Source: DATAQC01 sp046263055 (lineage in GTDB: Bacteria; Actinomycetota; Acidimicrobiia; Acidimicrobiales; AC-14). From it: a stretch of 48,786 bases of DNA. Below, piece after piece: positions 7,253 to 15,970 of the stretch. Made by a program: the position numbers and the translations under genes. The notes under the pieces are model-generated. The model was not told the origin of the DNA, did not search any database, and worked only from the letters and a program-made list of their open reading frames with translations. The DNA is taken from contig JBHELO010000148.1 of the NCBI GenBank assembly GCA_046263055.1, positions 1 through 48,786 on the forward strand, written 5' to 3'. Position 1 is the first letter of the stretch. Each line of letters starts with the position of its first letter.

Positions 7253-8731
7253 GTGCTCACCGCCGCCGTGTTCATCCCCCTGGCCGGCGCCCTCGCCGTC
7301 GCCGTCACCACCCGGGCCCGGGAGGCCACGCTGCGGGCGCTGGCCGTGGCCGTCGCCGCCGTTCCCGTGGTCCTGCTGGCGGTCGCCTGGGCCCGCTACC
7401 CGGGCGGCGCCGGATTCCACCTGGTGGAGTCGGCGCCGTGGATCCCCACGCTGGGGGTGCGCTTCACCCTGGGGCTGGACGGGGTGTCCCTCCCGTTGGC
7501 CGGCCTCACCGCCCTGCTGTTCGTGGCCGCCATCGCCTACCCCGCCGACCTCCGGGGGCGGCCCCGCCACTACTACGGCATCTTCCTCTTCCTCGAGTGC
7601 GTGTCCCTCGGGCTGTTCCTGGCGCTCGACCTGTTCCTGTTCTACGTGTTCTTCGACCTGAGCCTCGTCGGCATGTACTTCCTGATCGCCGTCTGGGGCC
7701 ACGGCGACGCCCGCCGGTCGGCCCTCAAGTTCTTCCTCTACACGCTGGCCGGCACCCTCGTGATGCTCCTCGGCATCATCGGCCTCTACCTGTCCACGTC
7801 GCCCCGCACGTTCGACATGGCCGCCATCATCCGCCAGCAGCCCCTGGCCGGCGGGGGCGCCCGGGCGGTGCTCGTCTTCGCCGCCTTCGCCGTGGGGCTG
7901 GCGGTCAAGACGCCCCTGGTGCCGTTCCACACCTGGTTGCCGCCGGCCCACGTGGACGCCCCCGGTCCGGCGTCCACCATCCTGGCCGGCGTCCTGCTCA
8001 AGATGGGGGCCTACGGGTTCATCCGCATCCTTCTGCAGATGCTCCCCGACACGTTCCGCCGCTTCGCCCCGTGGCTCGCCCTGGTGGCGGTGGTGAGCAT
8101 CGTCTACGGGGCGCTCGTCTCGCTGGCCCAGACCAACCTGAAGCGGCTCATCGCCTACACGAGCGTGACCCACATGGGCTACGTGCTGCTCGGCGTGGCG
8201 GCCGCCGGGGGGCTTGCCACCCGTGAGGCGTCGGCCCGCTCCGTCGCCCTCACCGGGGCGACGGTGGAGATGGTGGCCCACGGCCTCATCACCGGTGCGC
8301 TCTTCCTGCTCGCCGGCTCCGTGTGGCGGCGGGCGGAGACCTACGAGATGGCGGAGCTCGGCGGCCTGGCGGGCCGGGCCCCGGCCCTCACCGGGGCGGC
8401 GGTGGTGGCCGCCTTCGCCAGCCTCGGGCTGCCCGGGCTGGCCGGCTTCGTGGCCGAGTTCCAGGTCTTCGCCGGCAGCTTCTCGGTCTTCCCGGTGCTG
8501 GCCGGCGTCGGCCTCCTCGGCATCGTGCTCACCGCCGCCCTGTTCCTGCGCATGATCCAGCAGGTCTTCCTGGGCCCCCTCCCGCCCCGTTGGTCGGGCT
8601 GGGCCGACCTCAGCAGGCGGGAGACGACGGTGATCGGCGCCCTGCTGGCGCTCGTGGTCGTCATCGGCGTCGTCCCCGCCTGGCTGCTCGACGTCGTCCA
8701 CGGGACGGCGTCGACCATCCTGGGGCGCTGA
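7253..8731 (+). CDS. nuoM: NADH-quinone oxidoreductase subunit M-like antiporter subunit
   Basis: 492 residues, GTG start at 7253 directly after the nuoL stop, with GGAAGGAG at 7241-7248. About 14 helices. Conserved blocks: AVKTPLVPFHTWLPPAHVDAP, ASTILAGVLLKMGAYGFIR and QTNLKRLIAYTSVTHMGYV. The helix-5 motif, W-E-x-x-L-x-P-M-Y-F-L-I in the family, reads F-D-L-S-L-V-G-M-Y-F-L-I. The pumping glutamate (E144 in E. coli numbering) is Asp135 here and the following Pro is Gly. The carboxylate is kept, so pumping is still plausible. It is the second antiporter-like unit of the arm. Confidence 0.94.
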   Translation: MLTAAVFIPLAGALAVAVTTRAREATLRALAVAVAAVPVVLLAVAWARYPGGAGFHLVESAPWIPTLGVRFTLGLDGVSLPLAGLTALLFVAAIAYPADLRGRPRHYYGIFLFLECVSLGLFLALDLFLFYVFFDLSLVGMYFLIAVWGHGDARRSALKFFLYTLAGTLVMLLGIIGLYLSTSPRTFDMAAIIRQQPLAGGGARAVLVFAAFAVGLAVKTPLVPFHTWLPPAHVDAPGPASTILAGVLLKMGAYGFIRILLQMLPDTFRRFAPWLALVAVVSIVYGALVSLAQTNLKRLIAYTSVTHMGYVLLGVAAAGGLATREASARSVALTGATVEMVAHGLITGALFLLAGSVWRRAETYEMAELGGLAGRAPALTGAAVVAAFASLGLPGLAGFVAEFQVFAGSFSVFPVLAGVGLLGIVLTAALFLRMIQQVFLGPLPPRWSGWADLSRRETTVIGALLALVVVIGVVPAWLLDVVHGTASTILGR

Positions 8732-8737
8732 CCGCGG

Positions 8738-10156
8738 ATGGGCGGGGGCATGCCCGTCGGCAGCGTGGCCCCGGAGCTGGTGCTGGTGGTGGGCGCCGTC
8801 GTCACCCTGGTGGCCGCCCTGTTCCTGCCCCGGCACCGCCAGGCCTGGTGCGCCCTGGTGGCCCTCGCCACCCTGGTGGCGACGGCGGCCGCCTCCCTGC
8901 CGATGCTGCGGGGCGGGCAGCCCCTCACCTTCTTCGACACCTACGCGGCCGACGACGCCGCGGTGTGGGGCAAGCTGCTGGTCCTGGCCGTCACCGCCGC
9001 CGTGGTCGGCCTGTCGGTGGAGTGGTTCCGCGCCGACGCCCGGGAGGGCGAGTACTACGCCATCCTCCTGCTCTCCGCCCTGGGAGCGGTGGTGTTGGCC
9101 GGTGCCGCCGACCTCATGGAGATCGTCCTGGGCGTCCTGCTGTCGTCGGCCACCGGCTACGTGCTCGCCGCCTACCACCGGGCCTCCGCCCGCTCCGCCG
9201 AGGCCGGCATCAAGTACTACCTCCTGTCGGCACTGGCCAACGGCGGCATGCTGTACGGGGTCGTGATCCTCTTCGGGCTGGGGGGGACCACCACCCTGGC
9301 CGGGCTGCGGACCGGCCTGGCCCGGGCCGACGCCCTGGGTCTGATCGTCGGCGCCAGCCTGGTGCTCGTCGGCCTGGCCCTGAAGCTGGGTGCGGTCCCG
9401 GTCCATGCCTGGATGCCCGACGTCGCCGACGGGGCGCCGGCGCCGGTCGCCGCCTTCGTCACCGTGGCGCCCAAGATCGGGGCGCTTGTCGCCATGGCCC
9501 GGGTGGTGGCCGTGCTGCCCGAGGGTGGGGTGGGCTGGCGCCCGCTGATGGCGGTGCTGGCGGCCGCCACCATGACCCTCGGCAACCTCGCCGCCCTCTG
9601 GCAGGACGACGTCCGCCGCCTGCTCGGGTGGTCGGCGGTGTCGCAGTCCGGCTACGGGCTGCTGGCGCTGGTGGCCCTGGGCCGCAGCCCGCTGGCCATC
9701 CCCTCGCTGCTGTACTTCCTCGTCGCCTACTCGGTGGCCAACGTGGCCGCCTTCGGGGTGGTGGTGGAGCTGCGGGGGCGGTCGGACCGCCAGTCCTACT
9801 CGGGGCTGGCCGCCGCCCACCCGGCGCTGGCCGCCAGCCTGGCGGTGGCCTTCCTGTCCTTCGTCGGCATCCCGCCGCTGGCCGGGTTCACGGCCAAGCT
9901 GGCGCTGTTCGGCGCCGCCATCGACGCCGGCTACTCGTGGTTGGCGGCGCTGGCGGTGGCCAATTCGGTCGTGTCCCTCGCCTACTACCTGCGCGTGCTC
10001 GCCCCGTCCTACTTCGAGCGGGCCGTCGTCCCGATGCCGGCCCTGGGCCGGGTGGCCGCCGTCGCCACGGTGGCCTGTGCCGTGGCCGTCGTGGTCACCG
10101 GCGTGGCCGCCGAGCCGCTCCTCCACGCCTTCCGCCTGGTCCGCCTCCAGCCCTGA
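8738..10156 (+). CDS. nuoN: NADH-quinone oxidoreductase subunit N-like antiporter subunit
   Basis: 472 residues from ATG 8738; ATG 8750 (MPVGSVAPEL), preceded by GGGCGGGGGC, is a plausible alternative start. About 14 helices. Signatures: RSAEAGIKYYLLSALANGGMLYG, LALKLGAVPVHAWMPDVADGAPAPV (family KxAAVPFHxWxPDVYEGAPTPV), QDDVRRLLGWSAVSQSGY, and FVGIPPLAGFTAKLALF. Membrane lysines at the expected places are kept. It is the last gene of the operon. A GC-rich hairpin follows between it and the convergent SARP gene. No nuoE, F, G or I follows. Confidence 0.94.
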   Translation: MGGGMPVGSVAPELVLVVGAVVTLVAALFLPRHRQAWCALVALATLVATAAASLPMLRGGQPLTFFDTYAADDAAVWGKLLVLAVTAAVVGLSVEWFRADAREGEYYAILLLSALGAVVLAGAADLMEIVLGVLLSSATGYVLAAYHRASARSAEAGIKYYLLSALANGGMLYGVVILFGLGGTTTLAGLRTGLARADALGLIVGASLVLVGLALKLGAVPVHAWMPDVADGAPAPVAAFVTVAPKIGALVAMARVVAVLPEGGVGWRPLMAVLAAATMTLGNLAALWQDDVRRLLGWSAVSQSGYGLLALVALGRSPLAIPSLLYFLVAYSVANVAAFGVVVELRGRSDRQSYSGLAAAHPALAASLAVAFLSFVGIPPLAGFTAKLALFGAAIDAGYSWLAALAVANSVVSLAYYLRVLAPSYFERAVVPMPALGRVAAVATVACAVAVVVTGVAAEPLLHAFRLVRLQP

Positions 10157-10172
10157 GCACCCGGAGGGGTCG

Positions 10173-10199
10173 GCGCCCGCCCCGGCCGGGCCCGGGCGC
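10173..10199. terminator. Hairpin between convergent nuoN and SARP regulator
   Basis: Inverted repeat GCGCCCG (10173-10179) / CGGGCGC (10193-10199) with a GC-rich 13-base loop that can pair further. It lies just after the nuoN stop and before the SARP stop on the other strand. There is no T-run, so it is a terminator only by position and structure. Confidence 0.35.
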
Positions 10200-10249
10200 G
10201 CGCCGGGGGGGCCTGGGGCGCGCCGGCGGGGCCCGGACGACCTCGGCGG

Positions 10250-13210
10250 CTACCTGCTCGGCCGCGACCCCGACGCCGACGGGCCGGGAGCCACGCCGTC
10301 CAGTGGGCACTGCCGTTCGTCTGCCCCCGCGGGAGCGTCTTTTGCCAATGCCGCCCCCATTCGGGAGACCCCGTGGCCGTCGCCCATGGCGAGGAAGAGC
10401 ACCAGCGCGCGCCGTCGCAGCGACGCCGCCTCGGCGTGGTCGCCCTGATTTTCGGCGATCTCGGCCAGCGAGGCCAGGTCGGTGGCCATCAACAACTGGT
10501 TGCCCAGCTCGCTCTCGATGGCGAGGGCCTCCTCGTGGAGCCGTCGGGCGGCTCCGAACTCCTTGTTCCGCAGGGCCAGGTGACCGAGGAACCGGGCCGA
10601 CGCGGCGATGCCGCTCCTGTCACGGAGCTCCCGCCGGAGGACGAGGCTCTCTTCCAGAAGGGCCTCGGCCGCCGGATAGTCACCCCGCAGGGGCGCCACC
10701 GCACCGAGGTTCTCGAGGGCGAGGGCGATGCCGCGGCGGTCGCCCAGCCGGCGGTACAGGAAGAGGGCCTCCTCGTAGAGCACGGCAGCGCGCCGGCTGC
10801 CATCCCGGCCGTCGGCGCCGCCGCTGACGAAGGACAGTTGGAGGACGACGCCGAGGTTCATCAGCGACGCCGCCATCATCCGCTCGTCGCCGAGGTCCCG
10901 GCTCGCGGCCAGGTTCTCCTCGAACATGTCCAGCGCCCGGGGCAAGTCGCCCTCGCCGACGGCAACCGTGCCGAGCCCGTTCAGGGCGGCGGCGACGCCG
11001 AGCTTGTCGCCCAATGACCGTCGGATGGCCAGCGATTCCTCGCAGAACGCCCGGGCTCCGGCCTGGTCGAGCTGGTTGTGGGCCAGGATGCCAGCCGAGT
11101 TCAGGGCCTTCGCCCGAAGGGGCGGAGGTGTCGGCTCGACCGCCAGCAAGGCTTCCAGCCACGACCGGCCTTCGCTGAGGAACCCTCGCACCTCCCAGTA
11201 GCGCCAAAGGGACGCCGCGATCTGCAGACCCTGCCCACCCGTCGGGTGGGACACCGACCAGTCGAGCACGCCCCGGAGGTTGTCCAGCTCGGCGTCGAGG
11301 ACGTCGAGCCAGTGCGCCTGGTCGGGTCCGTCCAGTGCCGGCTCGGCGGCATCGGCCAGGGCCGTGGCCCACGCCAGCAGGCCCCGCCGTGCGGTCGCCT
11401 CCTCCGACGAGGAGGCCAGCATGTCCTGGCCGTACGCCCGAACCGTCTCCAGCAGGCGGTAGCGGGTCACCCGCCCGCAGCGATCGGGGACGACGAGGGA
11501 CTTGTCGACCAGGGCCGCGATCCTGTCGAACACCCTGTCGCCGCAGACCACGTCGGCGGCCTCCACGGTGAACGTCCCGGCGAAGACGGCGACCATGCCG
11601 AGCGTCCGTCGTTCGTCCTCGGACAACGCCTCGTAGCTCCAGTCGAGGGCTTGGCGCAGCGTCCGGTGGCGCTCGGGCGTCGTTCGTGGACCGCCGACGA
11701 GCAGCTGGAAGCGATCCCCCAGGCGACGAGCGATCTCGGGCACGGCGAGCTGGCGGGTCCGGGCGGCTGCCAGCTCGATGGCCAAGGGAATGCCGTCCAA
11801 CCGCCGGCAGATGTCCGCCGTGGCCTCGCCCACTGATGCCACGTCCAGACCGGGGCAGGCCGCGCCGGCCCGGTCGGCGAACAGCCGGACCGACTCGCAG
11901 CCCAGCAACGACTCGATGGCCGCCGGGTCATCGGTGCCGGGGATGGCGAGGGGTGCCACCGCCCACACCGCCTCGCCGGCGACGCAGAGCGGCTCGCGGC
12001 TGGTGGCCAGGATGCGCACGCCCGGGCAGGCCCGCAGCACCGTGTGACAGAGCGACGCACATGCGGCAAGTGCGGCCTCGCAGTTGTCCAGCACGAGGAG
12101 CACCGTGCCCCGGCCGAGGTGGTCGACGAACGATTCGATCGGGCTGCGGCCCGGGCGGCCCGGTCGACCGACCGCCGAGAGGCACTGCTCGGCCACCACC
12201 GGCGATCCTGCGACGGTGGCCAGCTCCACCAGCCACACCCCGTCGGGACACTCACCCAGCAGGTCCCTCGCCAGCTCCACTCCCAGCCGGCTCTTGCCCG
12301 CCCCGCCCATTCCTACGAGGGTGACGAGGCGGAACGAGCCCAGCAGCCTCCTGACCTCGGAGCGGTCGGCTTCCCGCCCGACGAAGCTGGTGACCGAGAT
12401 CGGGAGGTTGTTCGGGGCCGGAGCGGCGGTGTCCGTTCCGTGGTCCTCTGGCTCCTCGCCCAACAGGGCGATGTAGGCGGACTCGGTCTCCGGGGAGGGG
12501 CCGACCCCGAGCTCCTCGACGAGGACGTGGCGACAGCGGGAGTAGGCGCGCAGCGCCTCGCCCCGGTTGCCGGCAGCCGCCTGGGCGGCCATGAGGCAGA
12601 GGTGAGCCGACTCCCGAAAGGGCTCGATGGCGATGGCCTCTTCGGCGGCCCAGATGGCAGTCGCCCAGTTTCCGCTGCACGCCATGGCCCGCGACAGGAC
12701 CTCCAGCGCCGCCAGGTGCAACCCCCGGACCTCGGCCTGGCGGCGCTCCACCCACAGCCCGCCGGCACCGGCCAGGAAGTCGCCGCGGGAGCCTTCGACC
12801 GCCCGCCGGGCCTGGGCGGCCGCCATACCGGCGTCTGCGGGCAGTGCCGCCTGGGCCGCCACCAGCGCCGCAGATGCCCCTTCGACGTCCACCACGGCGC
12901 CCGGCGGGAGGTGCAGCTCGTACCCGGGCGAGCCCGACGTGAGCACCGACGCGGCGTCCAGCCCGGCTGCCCTCAGGGCGGCTCGGACCCGCCGCACGAT
13001 GCCCCGCACCGCCGCACGCCAGGTGGCCGGCAGGTCGGCGCCCCAGATGACGTCGGCCAGCTCGTCGCAGCTCACGGGACGCCGCCGTTCGACGACCAGG
13101 TAGGCCAGCGCCACTCGGCTCCGCAAGCCGAGTGCCGCCTCGGCGCCGTCGTGGCCATCGACACGGATCGCCACCCGGCCCACCAGCGAGATCTTGACCT
13201 CTGGCGCCAT
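10250..13210 (-). CDS. SARP/AfsR-like transcriptional regulator with NB-ARC and TPR domains
   Basis: 986 residues from ATG 13210 (MAPEVKISLVGRV); the open frame upstream to 13741 is not protein-like. Domain order: OmpR-type winged helix (about 1-100; YLVVERRRPVSCDELADVIWG), bacterial transcriptional activation domain (about 105-250, ending ELGVGPSPETESAY), NB-ARC ATPase with P-loop GMGGAGKS at 300-307 and Walker B LLVLDN at 371-376, ATSREPL sensor, then TPR repeats (about 680-930; for example ALNSAGILAHNQLDQAGARAF, AAALNGLGTVAVGEGDLPRAL). This is the large AfsR-type SARP architecture, in which ATP/ADP state and TPR ligand binding gate DNA binding. Likely target: the divergent surface-protein pair at 13609-15928 or itself, since two perfect 14-bp tandem repeats lie directly before its start codon. 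The ligand is unknown. Confidence 0.9.
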   Translation of the reverse strand: MAPEVKISLVGRVAIRVDGHDGAEAALGLRSRVALAYLVVERRRPVSCDELADVIWGADLPATWRAAVRGIVRRVRAALRAAGLDAASVLTSGSPGYELHLPPGAVVDVEGASAALVAAQAALPADAGMAAAQARRAVEGSRGDFLAGAGGLWVERRQAEVRGLHLAALEVLSRAMACSGNWATAIWAAEEAIAIEPFRESAHLCLMAAQAAAGNRGEALRAYSRCRHVLVEELGVGPSPETESAYIALLGEEPEDHGTDTAAPAPNNLPISVTSFVGREADRSEVRRLLGSFRLVTLVGMGGAGKSRLGVELARDLLGECPDGVWLVELATVAGSPVVAEQCLSAVGRPGRPGRSPIESFVDHLGRGTVLLVLDNCEAALAACASLCHTVLRACPGVRILATSREPLCVAGEAVWAVAPLAIPGTDDPAAIESLLGCESVRLFADRAGAACPGLDVASVGEATADICRRLDGIPLAIELAAARTRQLAVPEIARRLGDRFQLLVGGPRTTPERHRTLRQALDWSYEALSEDERRTLGMVAVFAGTFTVEAADVVCGDRVFDRIAALVDKSLVVPDRCGRVTRYRLLETVRAYGQDMLASSSEEATARRGLLAWATALADAAEPALDGPDQAHWLDVLDAELDNLRGVLDWSVSHPTGGQGLQIAASLWRYWEVRGFLSEGRSWLEALLAVEPTPPPLRAKALNSAGILAHNQLDQAGARAFCEESLAIRRSLGDKLGVAAALNGLGTVAVGEGDLPRALDMFEENLAASRDLGDERMMAASLMNLGVVLQLSFVSGGADGRDGSRRAAVLYEEALFLYRRLGDRRGIALALENLGAVAPLRGDYPAAEALLEESLVLRRELRDRSGIAASARFLGHLALRNKEFGAARRLHEEALAIESELGNQLLMATDLASLAEIAENQGDHAEAASLRRRALVLFLAMGDGHGVSRMGAALAKDAPAGADERQCPLDGVAPGPSASGSRPSR

Positions 13211-13608
13211 TCCGCCTCGTTGCTCCGACCTCGTTGCTCCGACGTTACGGCCGCGTTCGCGTCCATCCCCATCTTCGCGCCCGACGGCGGACGCTCGCCG
13301 CTGCACCGGTGCCGGCCGACGGTGGTGGCATGACCAGCGGAGGTTCGCCTCCGGCGGGTCGTCGACGGTCGCTCGCCCGACGACGAAGGGCGACGAGGCG
13401 ACGGTGAGGGCACCGCCCGCCCGCCCGCTTCGTCGGGGCATTACGCCGACGTTACGGGTCGGGCCGTACGGTGCCGTGGAGGTCGGCGCGAGGCTTCCGA
13501 CCCGCACGGCGGCGGGGAACGGTCGCGGCGGCCGCCGGCTGCTCAGCGCCGCTCGCCATCGGGTAGGCGACCGACGTTCGACGATGACGCAGAGCTGAGG
13601 AGGCAGGC
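13211..13608. promoter_or_regulatory. Divergent control region between SARP gene and surface-protein pair
   Basis: 398 bp with no convincing gene. Besides the 14-bp tandem repeat it holds CCGACGTTACGG twice in the same orientation (13239-13250 and 13446-13457). A strong ribosome binding site, GAGGAGGC at 13597-13604, serves the rightward gene. Promoter boxes were not clear by eye. The repeated 12-mer near both ends suggests regulator sites controlling both directions, which is inference. Confidence 0.45.
13216..13243. repeat. Two adjacent perfect copies of a 14-bp unit in the SARP leader
   Basis: CTCGTTGCTCCGAC occurs at 13216-13229 and again at 13230-13243 with no spacer. It begins 5 bp from the SARP start codon, so it forms the 5' leader and touches the ribosome binding region. 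SARP proteins bind short direct repeats, so autoregulation is possible; a recent slippage duplication is the simpler alternative. Confidence 0.7.
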
Positions 13609-14190
13609 GTGGGCCGATGGGGGCGCAGTGCTGGGGCCGGTGCCTTGGCGTTGGCGACGGTGGTTGCCATGGCACCGGCGGCGTCCGCCTGGTACGGGCC
13701 GGCGGTGTCGGTCTCACCCTCGGGCGCGACCCCGGGTGCAACCGTTACGGTGAAGGGCGACTCCTTCGATCACGATGATCCCGTCCTGGCGCGCCTCGAC
13801 GGGCTCGATGGTCCCGTCCTGGCCACCTTCACGCCTGATTCGGGGTCCTTCCGTGGTCCGATGGTGGTGCCGACCGGCCTCACGTTGGGAGGCCACGTAC
13901 TGGTGTTCATGCAGTACGACGCCACCGGCGCGGTCGAGGAGATCCCCACCCGCGCCCGCCTGGCGGTGAGCAGCTCGGCCGGGGGTACCCCCTTGGCCGC
14001 CACGCCGCCGGCCGCCGACGCCGGCGCCGGCGCCCGACCGACGACCCTTGCCCTCAGCCGGCCCCATCCCTTGGGAATCGCCGTCCTGGTCCTCCTCGCC
14101 CTCGGCGCCGCCGCTGTCGCCGTGGCGGTCGCCGCCACCGTCGTCGCCGTCCGCCGCCCCGCCGGTTCAATGGCCCCGGTGGCGGGCTGA
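13609..14190 (+). CDS. Secreted Ig-like protein with C-terminal membrane anchor
   Basis: 193 residues, GTG 13609 with ribosome site GAGGAGGC. Signal peptide at residues 1-27 (basic start, Ala/Leu core, ASA-W cleavage region). The mature part begins VSVSPSGATPGATVTVKGDSF, the opening of IPT/TIG-like beta-sandwich domains in actinobacterial surface proteins. A Thr/Ala-rich linker leads to a C-terminal membrane helix (ILVLLALGAAAVAVAVAATVVAV region) and a short basic tail. It is exported and membrane-anchored. The next gene starts 1 bp after its stop and has the same signal/ectodomain/C-terminal helix plan, so the two probably form one surface unit. Exact function unknown. Confidence 0.75.
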   Translation: MGRWGRSAGAGALALATVVAMAPAASAWYGPAVSVSPSGATPGATVTVKGDSFDHDDPVLARLDGLDGPVLATFTPDSGSFRGPMVVPTGLTLGGHVLVFMQYDATGAVEEIPTRARLAVSSSAGGTPLAATPPAADAGAGARPTTLALSRPHPLGIAVLVLLALGAAAVAVAVAATVVAVRRPAGSMAPVAG

Positions 14191-14191
14191 G

Positions 14192-15928
14192 ATGAAGAGT
14201 CTCCCGATCTCCCGCCTGCGCCTGTGCCTGCTTGCCGTACCCGCCCTCATGATCCTGATGCCGGTCGGGACGGCGGCCGCGTCCTCGGCGCCTCACGTCA
14301 CGCAGCCGACCCGGGTGACCGCGGGGGACAAGGACCCCGAGCGCCTGTACAGCACCCCTGACGTGGCTGTCGATCCCCACGACCCCCTCCACGTCGTGAC
14401 CTCGTTCATGGACGCCAGGACCCGGCTGTGCGGGATCATGGTGTCCCGGGACGGTGGCGCCACCTGGTCGCGGCCCAAGGCCACGCCGTCGCCGGGCTCG
14501 TACCCGTTCTGCATGGACGAGCAGTTCGACACCAAGAGCAACCCGGTCGCCTTCGGGCGGAACGGCACGCTCTACGAGGCGTTCAACGGCTGGGACACCG
14601 CTGACGGTGGGTGGTCCAAGGGCAACGTGAGCGTGTTCCTCGGGCGCTCCAACGACCTCGGCCAGACGTGGACGACCAGCACCGTCCGGGACGCTCGGGG
14701 GAAGGTGGACCTGGACCGCGAAGGCAACGGGCCGATCACCTCGCTGAGGGTCGACACCCACAGCGCGAACCGCGACATGGTGTACGTCGGCTTCAACACC
14801 GACTATCCGGGGCACCGGGTGGACAACATCAACCGCCTCCCGTACCAACCGCGCCTGGCGGTCTCGACCGACGGGGGCAGGACGTTCTCGGAGCCCGTCA
14901 ACGTCGCCGAGGACGCCTTCAGCGCGGCGTCGTTGCGGGCCGAGGTGCTGGCGGGCATGAAGCCGGCCACGGCGCCGACCACGCCACCGCCGCCCGACAG
15001 CAAGGCCGCCAACCCCGATCAGGTCGGGAACTTCGGTGGATGGGGCATGGCGATGGCGGTCGACGCCAGGGGGACCGTGTACGCCGAGTGGACCTCGACC
15101 TCGTCGAACATCCCAGAGATCCCAGCTGCCCACTACCTCTCGCGGTCGACCGACCACGGCAAGACGTGGACTCACAGCCGGATCTCGCCGCTCAGCTACG
15201 CCGTCTACCAGTTCGTCGCCGGAGGGCTGGCCTGGACCCCAGATGGCGGCTCACAGGGCACCCTGCACGCCGTCTACGACGCCGACCCCCGCCCGGAGGT
15301 GACCAGCTACGGCGAGGTGATGTACACCCGGTCGACCGACGGAGGCAAGAACTGGTCGACGCCCACGTCCATCAGCGGCGGCGGCGACACGTCGGCCCAG
15401 CTGTTCGGCCAGTTCTACGGGACCCTGAGCGTGGCGCCCAACGGCCGGATCGACGCCGCCTGGTGGGACCAGCGCAACGACCCGGGAATCCAGGGCTACG
15501 ACGTCTACTACTCGTCCTCCTCCGACAACGGGTCCACGTGGTCGGGGGCCACCCGGGCCACCGCCCAGCCCATCAGCCGGAAGTTCGGGATCTGGGGCAA
15601 CGGCTACGACATGACGTCCCCACCCGCCATCTCGTCGACGGACGACTACGTCATGCTCGCCTGGGACGACACCAGCCTGACCGACGCCGCTCTCGCCGAC
15701 AACTCCACCCTCGGCGGCGGCCTCCAGGACATCTTCACGGCCGCGGTGCAATATCACCCGGTCGCGGCCGGGGGGTCCACCAACAACGGTGTGCGGGTGG
15801 CCCTGGCGGTGATCGCCGGGCTGGACGCGGTGGCCCTCGGGCTGCTGGCCATGGCGTACGTCGGGCGAGGACGCCGCTCGGCCGGGCAGCCGGCCCGGGA
15901 GCTGACGCCCACCGCCAACCCGGCATAG
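14192..15928 (+). CDS. Secreted Asp-box (BNR/sialidase-like) beta-propeller protein, membrane-anchored
   Basis: 578 residues from ATG 14192. Signal peptide about 1-33 (LLAVPALMILMPVGTAAAS). Six Asp-box motifs of the form S-x-D-x-G-x-T/N-W are visible: SRDGGATWS, SNDLGQTWT, STDGGRTFS, STDHGKTWT, STDGGKNWS and SSDNGSTWS. These mark a six-bladed propeller as in sialidases and other exo-glycosidase-like or binding proteins. The sialidase arginine triad was not identifiable, so enzyme activity cannot be claimed. A C-terminal helix (about 540-565) and basic tail anchor it. It pairs with the Ig-like gene just upstream. Likely cell-surface adhesion or glycan binding. Confidence 0.78.
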   Translation: MKSLPISRLRLCLLAVPALMILMPVGTAAASSAPHVTQPTRVTAGDKDPERLYSTPDVAVDPHDPLHVVTSFMDARTRLCGIMVSRDGGATWSRPKATPSPGSYPFCMDEQFDTKSNPVAFGRNGTLYEAFNGWDTADGGWSKGNVSVFLGRSNDLGQTWTTSTVRDARGKVDLDREGNGPITSLRVDTHSANRDMVYVGFNTDYPGHRVDNINRLPYQPRLAVSTDGGRTFSEPVNVAEDAFSAASLRAEVLAGMKPATAPTTPPPPDSKAANPDQVGNFGGWGMAMAVDARGTVYAEWTSTSSNIPEIPAAHYLSRSTDHGKTWTHSRISPLSYAVYQFVAGGLAWTPDGGSQGTLHAVYDADPRPEVTSYGEVMYTRSTDGGKNWSTPTSISGGGDTSAQLFGQFYGTLSVAPNGRIDAAWWDQRNDPGIQGYDVYYSSSSDNGSTWSGATRATAQPISRKFGIWGNGYDMTSPPAISSTDDYVMLAWDDTSLTDAALADNSTLGGGLQDIFTAAVQYHPVAAGGSTNNGVRVALAVIAGLDAVALGLLAMAYVGRGRRSAGQPARELTPTANPA

Positions 15929-15930
15929 GG

Positions 15931-15970
15931 CGGCGCCCGTCCCGGGGGCGCCGGCCCGTCCGTCGGGCCG
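15931..15970. terminator. Double hairpin, probable bidirectional terminator
   Basis: Two adjacent perfect hairpins: CGGCGCCC (15931-15938) / GGGCGCCG (15946-15953), and CGGCCCG (15952-15958) / CGGGCCG (15964-15970). They lie between the convergent propeller gene and the methyltransferase gene. T-runs are absent, as is usual at this GC content. Confidence 0.55.

Noticed and set aside
5072..10126. A 1684-codon open frame on the minus strand opposite nuoK-nuoN
   Set aside because: His/Gly/Arg/Gln-rich shadow of the real genes; long antisense frames are expected at this GC content, and the plus strand has full Nuo signatures.
10250..13741. Extending the SARP protein N-terminally by 177 residues
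   Set aside because: The extension is Arg/Pro-rich with no fold, while MAPEVKISLVGRV at 13210 is a standard SARP start.
14192..15928. Calling the Asp-box protein a sialidase
   Set aside because: Asp-boxes occur in many propellers; the catalytic arginine triad and Tyr/Glu pair were not identifiable.
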